From contig NZ_KB899662.1 of the NCBI RefSeq assembly GCF_000378385.1, positions 287,129 to 351,128 of the forward strand: a DNA stretch of 64,000 nucleotides, given 5' to 3'. Both the position numbers and the translations under genes were made by a program. Each line of letters begins with the position of its first letter. Position 1 is the stretch's first letter. The notes beneath the pieces were generated by a model. That model saw nothing but the letters and a program-made list of their open reading frames with translations. It had not been told where the DNA came from and searched no databases. Of the stretch, positions 8,382 through 17,510 are shown piece by piece. This DNA is from Paenibacillus daejeonensis DSM 15491 (lineage in GTDB: Bacteria > Bacillota > Bacilli > Paenibacillales > Paenibacillaceae).

Positions 8382-9344
8382 TTAACCTGCCTTCGCTGCC
8401 TCCATCAACCCCAGAATATAACCGACCCCGAACAAACGGCCGAGCAGCTCATATCCAGGATTCGCGTTGTCTTCGCCTTCCATGGTCGGTACATGGTCTG
8501 GCCGGGCGGGACCATCGTAGCCTACCGCGTAATAGGTTTTCATCGCTTCGAGCATGTCGGTTTTGCCGTCGTCATGAAACGTTTCCTCGAATTTGTCAGG
8601 CGTCCCCCGGACATCCCGGAAGTGGACGAAGAACATTTTGTCCTGCTCGGCAAAGGCCCGGATCGTCGCGGGAATATCCTCGCCAGCCGTAGCTAGCGTT
8701 CCCTGACACATCGTGATACCGCTGTTGGGACTCGGTACCAGATCAATGGCCCGCTGCAGCGCTGCCTTATTTCGGAGTATCCGCGAGATCCCGCGGATCG
8801 GTGTAATCGGCGGATCGTCCGGGTGCAGCGCCAGACGCACCCCCGCTTGCTCCGCTACCGGCACGATCTGCTCTAGGAAATAATGCAGGTTCTCCCATAG
8901 CTGCGCCTCTGACACCTCGCCTGCTTCGGTTAACGGCGCACCCTGCATCAGACTGTGATCGTAGCTGGAGACCAGAGCTCCGCCCCGGCTGCGGGTCGTC
9001 GTGGACGTGCGGAACCAATTGAATTGCGCCATGAAGTTATAGCATAGGACGGGGATGCCTGCTGCACCCATGTTCGTTATAAAACGTTGGAATACCTCAA
9101 TCTCGGCATCACGGCCCTCGGTGCCCAGCTTGATATGGTTGCTGGGGGGCATCGATTCAATGACGGTCAGGTTCAGCCCATGGTCGGCAAACCTTTGCTT
9201 CATCCGGATGAGGGGCATCAGCTCCCACGATTTCTCCATCTTTTCTTCCCAAGGCAGACCGCTCACCGCATGGTTCACATTCATCTGCTTCGCCAGCTGC
9301 CACAGCCGGGTCGGCTGCGACGGAAAAAATTCAGCTAATTGCAT
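8382..9344 (-). CDS. uxuA: UxuA-like mannonate dehydratase
   Basis: A TIM-barrel protein of the UxuA family, which dehydrates D-mannonate to 2-keto-3-deoxygluconate in hexuronate breakdown. Visible family motifs are LHPDDPP, TMCQGT, FFVHFRDVRG, HDDGKTD and RPDHVPTM, which carry the metal-binding His, Cys and acidic residues. At 320 residues it is shorter than the E. coli enzyme (about 390), as many Gram-positive homologues are, so the precise substrate may differ. The start ATG follows AAAGGAG. It is the last gene of a minus-strand operon after the two permeases and the binding protein, separated from the latter by 89 bases holding a hairpin. Confidence 0.85.
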   Translation of the reverse strand: MQLAEFFPSQPTRLWQLAKQMNVNHAVSGLPWEEKMEKSWELMPLIRMKQRFADHGLNLTVIESMPPSNHIKLGTEGRDAEIEVFQRFITNMGAAGIPVLCYNFMAQFNWFRTSTTTRSRGGALVSSYDHSLMQGAPLTEAGEVSEAQLWENLHYFLEQIVPVAEQAGVRLALHPDDPPITPIRGISRILRNKAALQRAIDLVPSPNSGITMCQGTLATAGEDIPATIRAFAEQDKMFFVHFRDVRGTPDKFEETFHDDGKTDMLEAMKTYYAVGYDGPARPDHVPTMEGEDNANPGYELLGRLFGVGYILGLMEAAKAG

Positions 9345-9384
9345 CGGTTTCTCCTTTCGGAATACGGGAATTTCGCCGCAGAGA

Positions 9385-9407
9385 GACCCGCCCGAGCCGG
9401 GCGAGTC
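9385..9407 (-). promoter_or_regulatory. Intercistronic hairpin between binding protein and uxuA
   Basis: CGCCCG and CGGGCG (with an outer GAC/GTC after one mismatch) form a GC-rich stem around a three-base loop. No U-tract follows on the minus strand, so it is more likely an mRNA-stabilising or partial-stop hairpin than a terminator. Confidence 0.45.
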
Positions 9408-9433
9408 CTCCAGGTGTTCAGATGGTTGTTTAA

Positions 9434-10765
9434 TTAACCTGCTCTTGATGCGATTTCCATACCTGCCTTGTTCAGTTTCTCGTAAGCCTGTTCAATGGTT
9501 TGTTGACCGAAGCTGACGGCCTCCATTTCTTTCACATAATTGTCGGCCCATTCGGAGTAACCTGCGGCTACAGGGAAGAATGGCATTGCTTTCTCCAGAG
9601 CCAGGTCATAGAGCTCCTTACCAATAATATCTTTTGCCTCCAGGGTTGGCTCCAACTCCGCGTAGTTTTCAGCGGAAATTGGAATGCCTCTCGTCAGACC
9701 AAGCGCTTTGCCTGCTTCTTTATCGGTGATAAACCATTTGACGAACGTTTTGGCTTCGTCCATGTTTGGAGTGGCCGCATTAACAGCAAGGAAGATCGTC
9801 GACTGAGCCCAACCACCACCAGCTGGTCCGGTCGGCAAGGTCGTAACTCCGATTTTTCCTGGCATCAGCTGTTCCAGGGCACTTACCGATCCGGTTGTCG
9901 CACCGCGAGTCATGACGACGCCGGATGCCATCGGATCCGCTTGGGGATCATTTTCCTGGAATGCTGCACTGCGGTCTGCTGGCGGCACAATCCCCTGCTC
10001 CCTGAACTCTGCATAAGTCGAGTAGAACTCTATGAACATATCTTTGTCGAGATTAAACGTTCTGCCATTGTCAGCCATGATGGGTTCTCCGCCCATGCCG
10101 ACCTGGTAGTTGTTGTAATCCGCCCAAGCTCCACTGTCGCCGATTGGATATTTGCCGTCCGGCAGCTTGGCTTTCGCGTCTCTTGCCCATTGGAAATACT
10201 CCTCATACGTCCAGCCCGGTTGCGGCAACGGAATACCGTTAGCTTCCAGCTCTTCTTTGTTGAAGGCCATGCCTTGGGCATTCTGGCTGAGTGGAATGAC
10301 GTACAGCTTGCCGTCAATCTTCAGGTTCTCGATGACGGTATCATCGACGATGCCGGACAGATCAATATCGGTCAGGTCTGCCAGCTGCCCGCGGGTCACA
10401 TACTCTTGCAGGTAGGCAGCATCCATCTGCAGCACATCCGGAATGGTCCGGGAAGCGGCAAGTGTAGGCAGCTTCTGCCAATAGGCATCCCAGGACATGG
10501 CTTCTGTCTTGAAGGTCACATTCGGGTTCTGCGATGTGTAAATGTTCAGGGCATTATTCGTTGCTTCATGTCGTGCATCTGTTCCCCACCACATGATACC
10601 AAGCTCGGTTGCTCCCCCTGAGGTACCACCATTATCGTTAGGTGTTGAAGGCGTTGTACTTCCACCATTGTTCGGCGGATTATTGTTACCTCCGGAACAG
10701 GCAGTCAACAGGAGAAGCAAGGCCAGGGTGAGCAGCGACCAGCTTTTTGCATAACGTTTCTTCAT
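9434..10765 (-). CDS. Sugar ABC transporter substrate-binding lipoprotein
   Basis: A 443-residue family 1 extracellular sugar-binding protein. It has a lipoprotein signal (LALLLLLTACSGG; lipid-modified Cys near residue 23) followed by a Gly/Asn/Pro-rich linker, then a domain with IMWWGTDARHEATNNAL and the late SBP motif FVKWFITDKEAGKAL. It would deliver a sugar or oligosaccharide to the two permeases encoded upstream in the same operon. The ATG at 10765 is behind GAGAGGGG. No ATPase gene is in the group, so a shared MsmX-type ATPase elsewhere is presumed. The neighbouring uxuA-like gene suggests a uronic-acid-containing ligand. Confidence 0.92.
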   Translation of the reverse strand: MKKRYAKSWSLLTLALLLLLTACSGGNNNPPNNGGSTTPSTPNDNGGTSGGATELGIMWWGTDARHEATNNALNIYTSQNPNVTFKTEAMSWDAYWQKLPTLAASRTIPDVLQMDAAYLQEYVTRGQLADLTDIDLSGIVDDTVIENLKIDGKLYVIPLSQNAQGMAFNKEELEANGIPLPQPGWTYEEYFQWARDAKAKLPDGKYPIGDSGAWADYNNYQVGMGGEPIMADNGRTFNLDKDMFIEFYSTYAEFREQGIVPPADRSAAFQENDPQADPMASGVVMTRGATTGSVSALEQLMPGKIGVTTLPTGPAGGGWAQSTIFLAVNAATPNMDEAKTFVKWFITDKEAGKALGLTRGIPISAENYAELEPTLEAKDIIGKELYDLALEKAMPFFPVAAGYSEWADNYVKEMEAVSFGQQTIEQAYEKLNKAGMEIASRAG

Positions 10766-10801
10766 ACGTTTTATCCCCTCTCTGATGGTATGGCGGTAAT
10801 G

Positions 10802-11632
10802 CTATCCTTTTAGCCCTGTTGTAGCGATTCCCTCTACAAAGTACTTCTGTGCAAACATGAAGATCAGGGCGGAAGGCATAACGGACAGCAAGGACATCGC
10901 TAGCAATTGTCCCCACTGGACATCGAACTGGTCAATAAACATGCGCAAGCCCAGTCCGACGGTGAACTTACTTACAGAACTCAAGTACAGCAACTGGCCG
11001 AAGAAATCATCCCAGCTCCAGATGAAGGTGAAGATTCCGACCGTCACCAGAGCCGGCTTGATCAGCGGCAGGATGATGCGGAAGAAGATTCCGTAAACCG
11101 ACGCGCCATCGATTTTGGCTGCTTCATCCAGATCCCGTGGTAATCCCCGGATGAACTGAACCAGAAGGAAGATGAAGAAGGCCCCTCCGCCAAAAAAGTG
11201 AGGCAACACCAGCGGTACGTAACTGTCGGTGAAACCGAAATTATTAAACAAGATGTATTGCGGGACAATGGTGACCTGAGTAGGGAGCATCATTGTCAGC
11301 AGCAATATCGCAAACCACATGCCACGGAGCTTGAAATTCAGTCTTCCGAACCCATAAGCAACGAGAGCTGCGGTAATAACGCCACCAACGACATTGCCCA
11401 GCTCCATCAGCAGGGTATTGGCAAAAAATCGGCCAAAGCTGTGCTGATTGGAATAGTTCCAGCCGTTGGAATAGTTCTCCCACATCGGATCAGAAGGCCA
11501 GATCGTCGGTAAACTAAGCTCGGCAGCCGGCTTCAGGGAAGCCCCGACCCACCAGATGACCGGGTAAATCATAAGGAGCGAAAACGCTATCAACAGAATA
11601 TGAGGGAGAACTTTCGAACGAAAGGTTTTCAT
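10802..11632 (-). CDS. Carbohydrate ABC transporter permease (MalG type)
   Basis: A 276-residue inner-membrane permease with about six hydrophobic spans, an N-terminal span (ILLIAFSLLMIYPVIWWVGA) and the EAA loop DEAAKIDGASVYGIFFRIILP, where it contacts the ATPase. The C-terminus, VEGIATTGLKG, is typical of MalG-type subunits. Its start overlaps the stop of the MalF-type gene by four bases (ATGA), so the two are translationally coupled. It pairs with that gene and the binding protein as one importer. Confidence 0.93.
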   Translation of the reverse strand: MKTFRSKVLPHILLIAFSLLMIYPVIWWVGASLKPAAELSLPTIWPSDPMWENYSNGWNYSNQHSFGRFFANTLLMELGNVVGGVITAALVAYGFGRLNFKLRGMWFAILLLTMMLPTQVTIVPQYILFNNFGFTDSYVPLVLPHFFGGGAFFIFLLVQFIRGLPRDLDEAAKIDGASVYGIFFRIILPLIKPALVTVGIFTFIWSWDDFFGQLLYLSSVSKFTVGLGLRMFIDQFDVQWGQLLAMSLLSVMPSALIFMFAQKYFVEGIATTGLKG

Positions 11633-12528
11633 TTGGTTTTCCCCCCATCCGATTCGTAGAATACCCAGTAGCGTGAAGCTACGAAATTGATGAGCGTCAA
11701 GAGTGCAACGATGACCAACAGAATCCAGGCAAGTGCGGAAGCATAGCCCATCTGATAGTGCTTAAATGCCTTTTCATACAGGAACAGTGCATACATATAC
11801 GTGGAATTAACAGGCCCGCCGTTGGTGATGATAAAAGCAGCCGTAAACATTTGGAACGAACCAATGATGCCAAGCACCAGATTGAAAAACATAACCGGCG
11901 AGAGCATCGGCAGCGTGATGCTGAAGAATTTGCGGATGCGTCCTGCACCATCCACCGAAGCTGATTCATAGAGCTCGCCAGGAATCTGCTTCAGGCCGGC
12001 CAGGAAGATGACCATTGTCGATCCAAACTGCCACGTATTCAGCAAAATCAAGGTACCAAGTGCGGTATCCGGATTCGATATCCAGGCGGTTCCCTCAATA
12101 CCTATCCAAGAGAGAACATGATTGATATAGCCATCGGCTCCGAACATGTTGCGCCACAGGGCCGCTACGGCAATACTGCCACCAATTAATGAAGGAAAAT
12201 AAATGGCGGTGCGGTACACGTTCATGCCCCGTAAGCTTTTGACCAGCGCCATGGCGACCATGAGCGAGAAGAACAGCTTCAGCGGGACGGACACTAATAC
12301 AAACAAGAAAGTAACGGTAAGTGATTTGGTAAACGTAGAATCGTCGGTCAGGATCTTGACATAATTGTCTGTTCCTAACCATGTCGGGGCGCCGACGTCC
12401 AGCATGGAGTAATTAGTGAAGGATAAATACAAGGATTGGGTGATAGGCCAGAGCGTAAGCAATAGGAACCCGATCAGCCATGGAGAAATGAATATATAGC
12501 CGGCAAGGTTGTTTTCTTTCTTAAACAT
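11629..12528 (-). CDS. Carbohydrate ABC transporter permease (MalF type)
   Basis: A 299-residue permease and the first gene of the minus-strand sugar import operon. The N-terminus GYIFISPWLIGFLLLTLWPI is characteristic of MalF/UgpA-type subunits, and the EAA loop reads ELYESASVDGAGRIRKFF. Six membrane spans are visible. The ATG at 12528 follows GGAGGAGG. The predicted promoter with an embedded cre-like site is 46-74 bases upstream. Confidence 0.93.
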   Translation of the reverse strand: MFKKENNLAGYIFISPWLIGFLLLTLWPITQSLYLSFTNYSMLDVGAPTWLGTDNYVKILTDDSTFTKSLTVTFLFVLVSVPLKLFFSLMVAMALVKSLRGMNVYRTAIYFPSLIGGSIAVAALWRNMFGADGYINHVLSWIGIEGTAWISNPDTALGTLILLNTWQFGSTMVIFLAGLKQIPGELYESASVDGAGRIRKFFSITLPMLSPVMFFNLVLGIIGSFQMFTAAFIITNGGPVNSTYMYALFLYEKAFKHYQMGYASALAWILLVIVALLTLINFVASRYWVFYESDGGKTK

Positions 12529-12573
12529 GGACCTCCTCCTCTTGCGACTGTCTTGTAATGAGGCTGTTCCTAT

Positions 12574-12602
12574 AATGTATACGAAAGCGGTTACATGTGA
12601 AA
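12574..12602 (-). promoter_or_regulatory. Importer promoter with cre-like site in the spacer
   Basis: On the minus strand TTTCAC (-35, 12597-12602) and TACATT (-10, 12574-12579) are 17 bases apart. The spacer (12581-12596) reads on the plus strand ACGAAAGCGGTTACAT, one mismatch from the cre consensus WTGNAANCGNWNNCAW. CcpA bound there would block RNA polymerase, giving carbon catabolite repression of the importer-uxuA operon. The rest of the gap up to the aldolase gene holds no other clear signal. Confidence 0.6.
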
Positions 12603-12821
12603 GGTGAAGAATTTACGAATATGTCGGTTTTCTTTCATGAACGAAATTTGGCATAGGGGAAAAATTTACACTGGGACGCCGTCAAACAACACAAGAAAGT
12701 CACATCGACAACCGTGGCATTGTGCAGCACAATAAGACTATGACTTCCTAAATGAATTACAGGACTGCGGCTGATGCCGCGTCCAGGCTCAACCACTCTA
12801 AGGGGAAGAAGGTGCTTCATA

Positions 12822-13721
12822 TTGAAATTCGATCATCGGGATGACATTATTCAGCTGACGCCGCTCTGGGAGGGAGAACGCTTTGACAATGGAAGGCCGC
12901 GGGTATCGGAGGATATTCTGAACCGGATGCGCCGCATTACGCTTGAGGAAGCTTGGGGTCCCCTCTGGAACAGAGGATATACATTTCAATTTGAAGGCGA
13001 TTTCAAAATCATCCATCCTAATAAAACAATGGTAGGCCGGGCGGTGACGGCGGTTATGGTACCCAAGCGTCCCGATCTGCATGAAACGCTGATGAACTAT
13101 GGGCATGAGCAAGAAGGCAGACGCGGCTTCTTCAATCAGTGGGTAATCGACACGCTGACAGAGGATGATGTGGTCGTCGTGGATATGTTCGACAAGGTTC
13201 ATCTTGGTACTTATGTCGGGGGCAACCTGTCGACCGCGATTTCCACGCGAACCAAGCGTGGCGGTGCTGTCGTCTGGGGTGGCATTCGCGACAATCAACA
13301 GATCGTTGAGATTGATAATATTAATGTCTATTATCGGGGCAGCGACCCGACCGCTATCGGCGATGTGACGATGGTCAGCATGAACGGACCGACACGGATT
13401 GGCAAGGCCATCTGTATGCCTGGTGACGTCGTGCTCGGCACCCCATCTGGCGTCATCTTCATCCCTCCACATCTCGCGGAGCTGACCGTGGTACAGGCAG
13501 AGAAATCCCAGGTGCGGGATATCTTCGGCTTCGTCCGGCTCAAGGAAGGGGTTTACTCCACCGCCCAGATTGACGCCGCTTGGGACAAGGACCTGTGGCA
13601 GGATTTCAAAGGCTGGTTCGACAACGATGAAGCGGCAGAGTCATACCGTCATCTGACCTGGGAGAAGGAGCTGGAAGAGGCTAAGGAGCGTAGTGGTCCT
13701 GGCGGGGACGTACGGTTGTAA
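12822..13721 (+). CDS. RraA-like aldolase/decarboxylase family protein
   Basis: A protein of the RraA / 4-hydroxy-4-methyl-2-oxoglutarate aldolase superfamily, many members of which split 2-keto acids with a divalent metal. The metal-site motif is VWGGIRDNQQI, preceded by VHLGTYVGGNLSTAI and followed by KAICMPGDVVLGTPSGVIFIPP, where a swapped loop is usual. It has about 60 extra residues at each end compared with minimal RraA proteins. An ATG at 12774 is in frame, but AAGAAGG at 12807-12812 places the start at the TTG at 12822 (299 residues). It is divergent from the sugar importer and probably acts late in the same sugar-acid pathway; the reaction is inferred. Confidence 0.82.
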   Translation: MKFDHRDDIIQLTPLWEGERFDNGRPRVSEDILNRMRRITLEEAWGPLWNRGYTFQFEGDFKIIHPNKTMVGRAVTAVMVPKRPDLHETLMNYGHEQEGRRGFFNQWVIDTLTEDDVVVVDMFDKVHLGTYVGGNLSTAISTRTKRGGAVVWGGIRDNQQIVEIDNINVYYRGSDPTAIGDVTMVSMNGPTRIGKAICMPGDVVLGTPSGVIFIPPHLAELTVVQAEKSQVRDIFGFVRLKEGVYSTAQIDAAWDKDLWQDFKGWFDNDEAAESYRHLTWEKELEEAKERSGPGGDVRL

Positions 13722-13763
13722 GAAATGAATGAACCACGAATTAATAATAATAATAATAATAAT

Positions 13764-13803
13764 AAGCAAAAGCCAGCGACTCCACAGTCGCTGGCTTTTG
13801 CTT
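13764..13803. terminator. Strong bidirectional terminator after the aldolase gene
   Basis: A perfect 17-bp stem, AAGCAAAAGCCAGCGAC (13764-13780) with its complement at 13787-13803 and loop TCCACA. T-rich DNA lies on both sides. An AAT trinucleotide run (about 13740-13765) precedes it. Confidence 0.85.
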
Positions 13804-13897
13804 TAGTTGTGGTGGAGTTGTGGTTGAGCTCTACTTAGTGCTCACATCCATTCATAGCACTAAACCAAGTTCTGTTCGTGCATATAAGTAACTTGGA

Positions 13898-14080
13898 GCA
13901 TATTTTCCGCTATTTTTAGATTTGTGGCAGACAAACCGATTTTGTGGCGCATATTTTCCGTTATTTGAATGTGAGAAACCGAAAACGCCAAGCTTTTGAG
14001 GATATAACGGAATATTTGCTACATGTTATCTAGATATGCATTGATTTTCAACAGATAGCGGAATATTTGCTACATATCTT
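13898..14080. repeat. 51-bp-spaced repeats in inverted orientation
   Basis: GCATATTTTCCGCTATTT at 13898 recurs as GCATATTTTCCGTTATTT at 13949, exactly 51 bases on. Further right ATAACGGAATATTTGCTACAT (14004) recurs as ATAGCGGAATATTTGCTACAT (14055), again 51 bases on. The second pair resembles the reverse complement of the first. This accounts for most of the 372-base gap between the aldolase gene and the iron permease; no gene is seen. Confidence 0.75.
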
Positions 14081-14093
14081 AGTAGGGATTTCT

Positions 14094-16190
14094 CTAAGTC
14101 TTCTTGATTCGGTTCGTTCTGCTCATCAGATAGAGCAGGTAAGGCGCGCCAAGCAGCGCTGTAACGATGCCAGAGGGCAACTCTTTGGGGACAATCACCA
14201 TCCGGCCGATCCAATCCGCTCCGGCCAGCAAGATGCCGCCAAGCAGCGCGGCCACGATCATTGATTGCCGGAAACGCGGACCGACCAGCATCCGTGCGGC
14301 ATGCGGTGCAAGCAGGCCGATAAAACCGACGGAGCCAACATTGGCCGCTGCCACCGAAGCCAGCACAACGGCAACGCCCGCCACAGCCAGCCGAGTATTG
14401 CGCACCTGCAGACCAAGACCAGTCGAGCTCTCTTCATTGAAGGTCAACAGCTCTGTCCTGCGGCCGAGCCAGTAGGCAAGCGGGACCAGGATGAGCAGTA
14501 CAGGCACGATCCGCTCGACCTCGGTCCAGCCGCGATTGTACGTGCTGCCGGCCATCCAGGACAAAGCCGGCGCCACAGCAACCTTCGCGTGGATAATCAT
14601 CAGATTGATAATGGCCGAGCCCAACGCGGCCACAGCGATCCCGACCAGCGTCAGAATTGTTGGATGCAGTCCTCGCCTCCAGGCGACAGCATAAACCAGC
14701 GCCGCTGCTGCTGTGCCGCCAAGTACAGCCCCCAGCGGCACCCAGCCTGCAGCCAGCTGCGGGAAGGCAACCATCACGAGCAACGCGCCAGCCCCTGCCC
14801 CGCTGGTGATGCCAATCACCTGAGGATCACCGAGCGGATTGCGTACCGCATGCTGGAGCAGGCAACCGCTGATGGCGAGCGCCATCCCTGACAATCCGGC
14901 CGTGAGCAACCGGGGCAGCCGCATATCTACCAGGATCTGCCGATACATCGCTTCGCCACCGCCAGTTAGGGCAGCCACAACCTCCGAGAACGGAATCTTC
15001 AAGGTGCCATACATCAGACTGAGCACCCAGACCGTTAGCAGCACTACAGCAAGCAGCGGTGCCAGCACTGCAAATGGAACTCGCACACCGGAGCCGGTCA
15101 TCACCGTACCACTGGTGCTTCCTCCCGTCATTGTACGAGAGACGCGTAAGGCCAGCCAGATGAGCCATGGCGCACCGATCATAGCGGTGATGGCTCCCAC
15201 AGGCAGCTCGCCATACATATCGACAAACATCCGACCGAGCGAATCCGCACCGACCAGCAATGCTGCCCCCCAGATCGCAGAGAGCGGGATCAATCCGGCA
15301 TGCCTGATTACCCCCGAGAGCTTCACCAGGTGAGGAGCGACCAGACCGATGAAACCAATAGGCCCGACAACGCTTACGGTAATACTGGCGAGCACGACCC
15401 CGGACCCCATCGCAAGCAGCCGTGCGGTGCCGACACGTTGACCTAGCGAGCGCGCCGATTCTTCATGGAGAGTTAGCATATCCCACTGACGCGATGCCAA
15501 TAACACGATCAGCAGCATTCCCGCTACCCAGGGCCAGGCAAAGCCAACGCCGCTCCAATCGTTCTGAATTAGCGAGCCAGACCCCCACAGGAAGATCCCC
15601 TGCACGGTCTGCTGATTAAGCAGCACCAGCGCACTGGTCACAGAGGATAGCACCAGGGTGACGATCATTCCTGACAAAGCGATTCGCAGCGGCGAAGCTT
15701 GCGCTCTGCCTGCCAGCGCGTATACCGCAACAGATGCCAGCGTTCCACCGGCTACCGCGAGCGGCAGGGCATACTGAGCCAGCAATCCGGGATAGAAGAT
15801 CATCCCGGCTACTACGGCCAGATAAGCGCCTGCGTTCACGCCCAGCGTCGTCTCCGAAGCAAGCGGATTGCGTGTAACGGTCTGCATCAACACGCCTGCT
15901 ACCGCCAGCGCTGCCCCGGCTAGCAGTCCAATCACTGTGCGCGGCAGGCGAACCCCGCGAATCATGTGATGCTCCGTGATGTCCTGAGGTGAAATGATTG
16001 CCTGGATTACAGAGCCAACCGAGATATCAGCGAGCCCTTGCGTCAAGCTGACAAACGACAGAACGAGCAGCACTCCCACTCCCGAGAGCATCATCCACCA
16101 GGCCCGCCAGCCGCTGTTGGACGCAGTAGAGGGCGTCCCGTAGGCGCCCTCCGTGATGGATTGTGGTGCTGGTTTGTTGACCGAACTCAT
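14094..16190 (-). CDS. Fused FecCD-type siderophore ABC permease (FhuB-like)
   Basis: A 698-residue permease made of two FecCD domains in tandem, like FhuB. Each half carries the family motifs: RLPRTVIGLLAGAALAVAGV and VGPIGFIGLVAPHLVK in the first, RLPRLLTAGLSGMALAISGC and VGSVGFIGLLAPHAARM in the second. Each half also has a RNPLA/RNPLG segment. Firmicutes usually encode two separate permeases, so the fusion is less common here. It imports ferric siderophore together with the lipoprotein encoded upstream; the start codon overlaps that gene's stop by four bases. No ATPase gene is linked, so a shared FhuC/YusV-type ATPase is presumed. Confidence 0.93.
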   Translation of the reverse strand: MSSVNKPAPQSITEGAYGTPSTASNSGWRAWWMMLSGVGVLLVLSFVSLTQGLADISVGSVIQAIISPQDITEHHMIRGVRLPRTVIGLLAGAALAVAGVLMQTVTRNPLASETTLGVNAGAYLAVVAGMIFYPGLLAQYALPLAVAGGTLASVAVYALAGRAQASPLRIALSGMIVTLVLSSVTSALVLLNQQTVQGIFLWGSGSLIQNDWSGVGFAWPWVAGMLLIVLLASRQWDMLTLHEESARSLGQRVGTARLLAMGSGVVLASITVSVVGPIGFIGLVAPHLVKLSGVIRHAGLIPLSAIWGAALLVGADSLGRMFVDMYGELPVGAITAMIGAPWLIWLALRVSRTMTGGSTSGTVMTGSGVRVPFAVLAPLLAVVLLTVWVLSLMYGTLKIPFSEVVAALTGGGEAMYRQILVDMRLPRLLTAGLSGMALAISGCLLQHAVRNPLGDPQVIGITSGAGAGALLVMVAFPQLAAGWVPLGAVLGGTAAAALVYAVAWRRGLHPTILTLVGIAVAALGSAIINLMIIHAKVAVAPALSWMAGSTYNRGWTEVERIVPVLLILVPLAYWLGRRTELLTFNEESSTGLGLQVRNTRLAVAGVAVVLASVAAANVGSVGFIGLLAPHAARMLVGPRFRQSMIVAALLGGILLAGADWIGRMVIVPKELPSGIVTALLGAPYLLYLMSRTNRIKKT

Positions 16191-17236
16191 TGTGTCAACA
16201 GCTCTGCCGTTTTACTGGCCATCGTCTGCGCGCCCAATGGACCGCCGTACGGCCACATGTCGCCGCCCAACGCATACACTCGGTCTTCCTTGACGAAGTT
16301 CAGGCCGGTCCAGACCGGGTTATCCTTGAGCTGGTTCTCAATGACGTTGTCGCTCTCCTGAATAATGTGCAGGAAGTTGGCATCCTGAAGAGCTGGCAGT
16401 GCCTCTACGTCCGATGTAGTAAAGCCATAAACTTCGAATTGTTCAGGCTGGTGAGCATTCGTCAGTCCAATATGCTCCAGAATCTTCACCGCCAGGGAAT
16501 TGTCGGTTGAAATGCGGAACGTGACTGCGTTTTGGTTGCTGTATCCCATTGCCAGCGCAAACGGCCGCTCTGTCAAGCCGGCAGCCTCCAGCTTGGCTTT
16601 GGCTTCCGCGTAGGTCTGATCGAGATCGCTCAGCACTTGCTCGGCCTCGTCCTGCTTGTCCAGCACATCAGCAATGGTCTTAAACGTACTGATCATTTCA
16701 TCATACTGATCACCTTGTCCTTCTGCCGGATAAGGATCGAATACCAAGGTCGGAGCGATCTTGCTGAACGCTTCGTAGTGGGCCTCAATATTATTCTTCA
16801 GACCAATGATCAGGTCCGGCTGCAGCGAAGTGATGATTTCCAGGTTAGGTTCCTGACGCATGCCGACATCGGTCACTTCTGAACCAATCTCTACGGGAAT
16901 GTCCACCCAGGTGTTCATGCCCTCGATATCGGCAATCCCTACAGGCTGAATGCCCAGTGCAAGTACATCTTCTGCGTAAAGCCATTCGAGAGCGACGATA
17001 CGCTGCGGCACGCCAGTGATCTCCGTTTCTCCCAGCACATGCTGGATGGTACGAGTTTGCGATTCCGTATTGGATGGCTCATTGCCAGCTTCTTGTTCTT
17101 GTTTTTGTTCATTCTGTCCGCCCGCCGTCGATTCGTTTGGAGTGCCGCCCGAATTCGTTGGCGAGCCTCCCCCGCAGCCAGCTGCTACAAATGCCAAGAT
17201 AACCAACATCAACAATAAACCCTTCACGTTTCTCAA
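16187..17236 (-). CDS. Iron-siderophore substrate-binding lipoprotein
   Basis: A class III binding protein (FhuD/FeuA type) anchored outside the membrane. The lipobox is VAAGC, followed by a Gly/Thr/Asn/Gln-rich linker. Then come IQHVLGETEITGVPQRIVAL, PDLIIG and the C-terminal YALGGDMWPYGGPLGAQTM. The open frame allows a TTG at 17242, but the AAGGAAGAG ribosome site would touch it. The TTG at 17236, eight bases further, fits better (about 349 residues). A Fur-like box lies about 60 bases upstream. It forms an operon with the fused permease. Its closeness to the NRPS cluster could mean uptake of a related siderophore, but nothing in sequence ties the two. Confidence 0.92.
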   Translation of the reverse strand: MRNVKGLLLMLVILAFVAAGCGGGSPTNSGGTPNESTAGGQNEQKQEQEAGNEPSNTESQTRTIQHVLGETEITGVPQRIVALEWLYAEDVLALGIQPVGIADIEGMNTWVDIPVEIGSEVTDVGMRQEPNLEIITSLQPDLIIGLKNNIEAHYEAFSKIAPTLVFDPYPAEGQGDQYDEMISTFKTIADVLDKQDEAEQVLSDLDQTYAEAKAKLEAAGLTERPFALAMGYSNQNAVTFRISTDNSLAVKILEHIGLTNAHQPEQFEVYGFTTSDVEALPALQDANFLHIIQESDNVIENQLKDNPVWTGLNFVKEDRVYALGGDMWPYGGPLGAQTMASKTAELLTQ

Positions 17237-17295
17237 TTCCAACTCTTCCTTTCGTAAGTAGCTGTATCATAAGTAGAATAAGTATGTGGTTGAAT

Positions 17296-17317
17296 AAATG
17301 ATAGTAATTATCATTTT
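17296..17317 (-). promoter_or_regulatory. Fur-like iron box
   Basis: AATGATAGTAATTATCATT is close to the Fur consensus (tandem GATAAT inverted repeats). It lies upstream of the siderophore-binding lipoprotein gene and would repress it when iron is plentiful. Confidence 0.75.
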
Positions 17318-17438
17318 CAATCCAGAAACAATGATATCGGTTCTCAATTAGATTGTCAACAGTCTAAAAAAGCCAAGTTGTGACGTCTAGCTGCCCCTTA
17401 CGATCGCCTTCCCCGCTCTGACGCTTGCCACGAAGCAT

Positions 17439-17467
17439 AAAAAAGCCGCTGCCAGAACGGCAGCGGG
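17439..17467 (-). terminator. Rho-independent terminator of the AraC-type gene
   Basis: CCGCTGCC (17446-17453) pairs with GGCAGCGG (17459-17466) around a five-base loop. On the minus strand TTTTTTA follows. It isolates the regulator gene from the iron uptake operon downstream. Confidence 0.85.
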
Positions 17468-17510
17468 ATCTACGTGGCAGACTATGTCTGAGGCAAGCGG
17501 AAAGCGGTCG

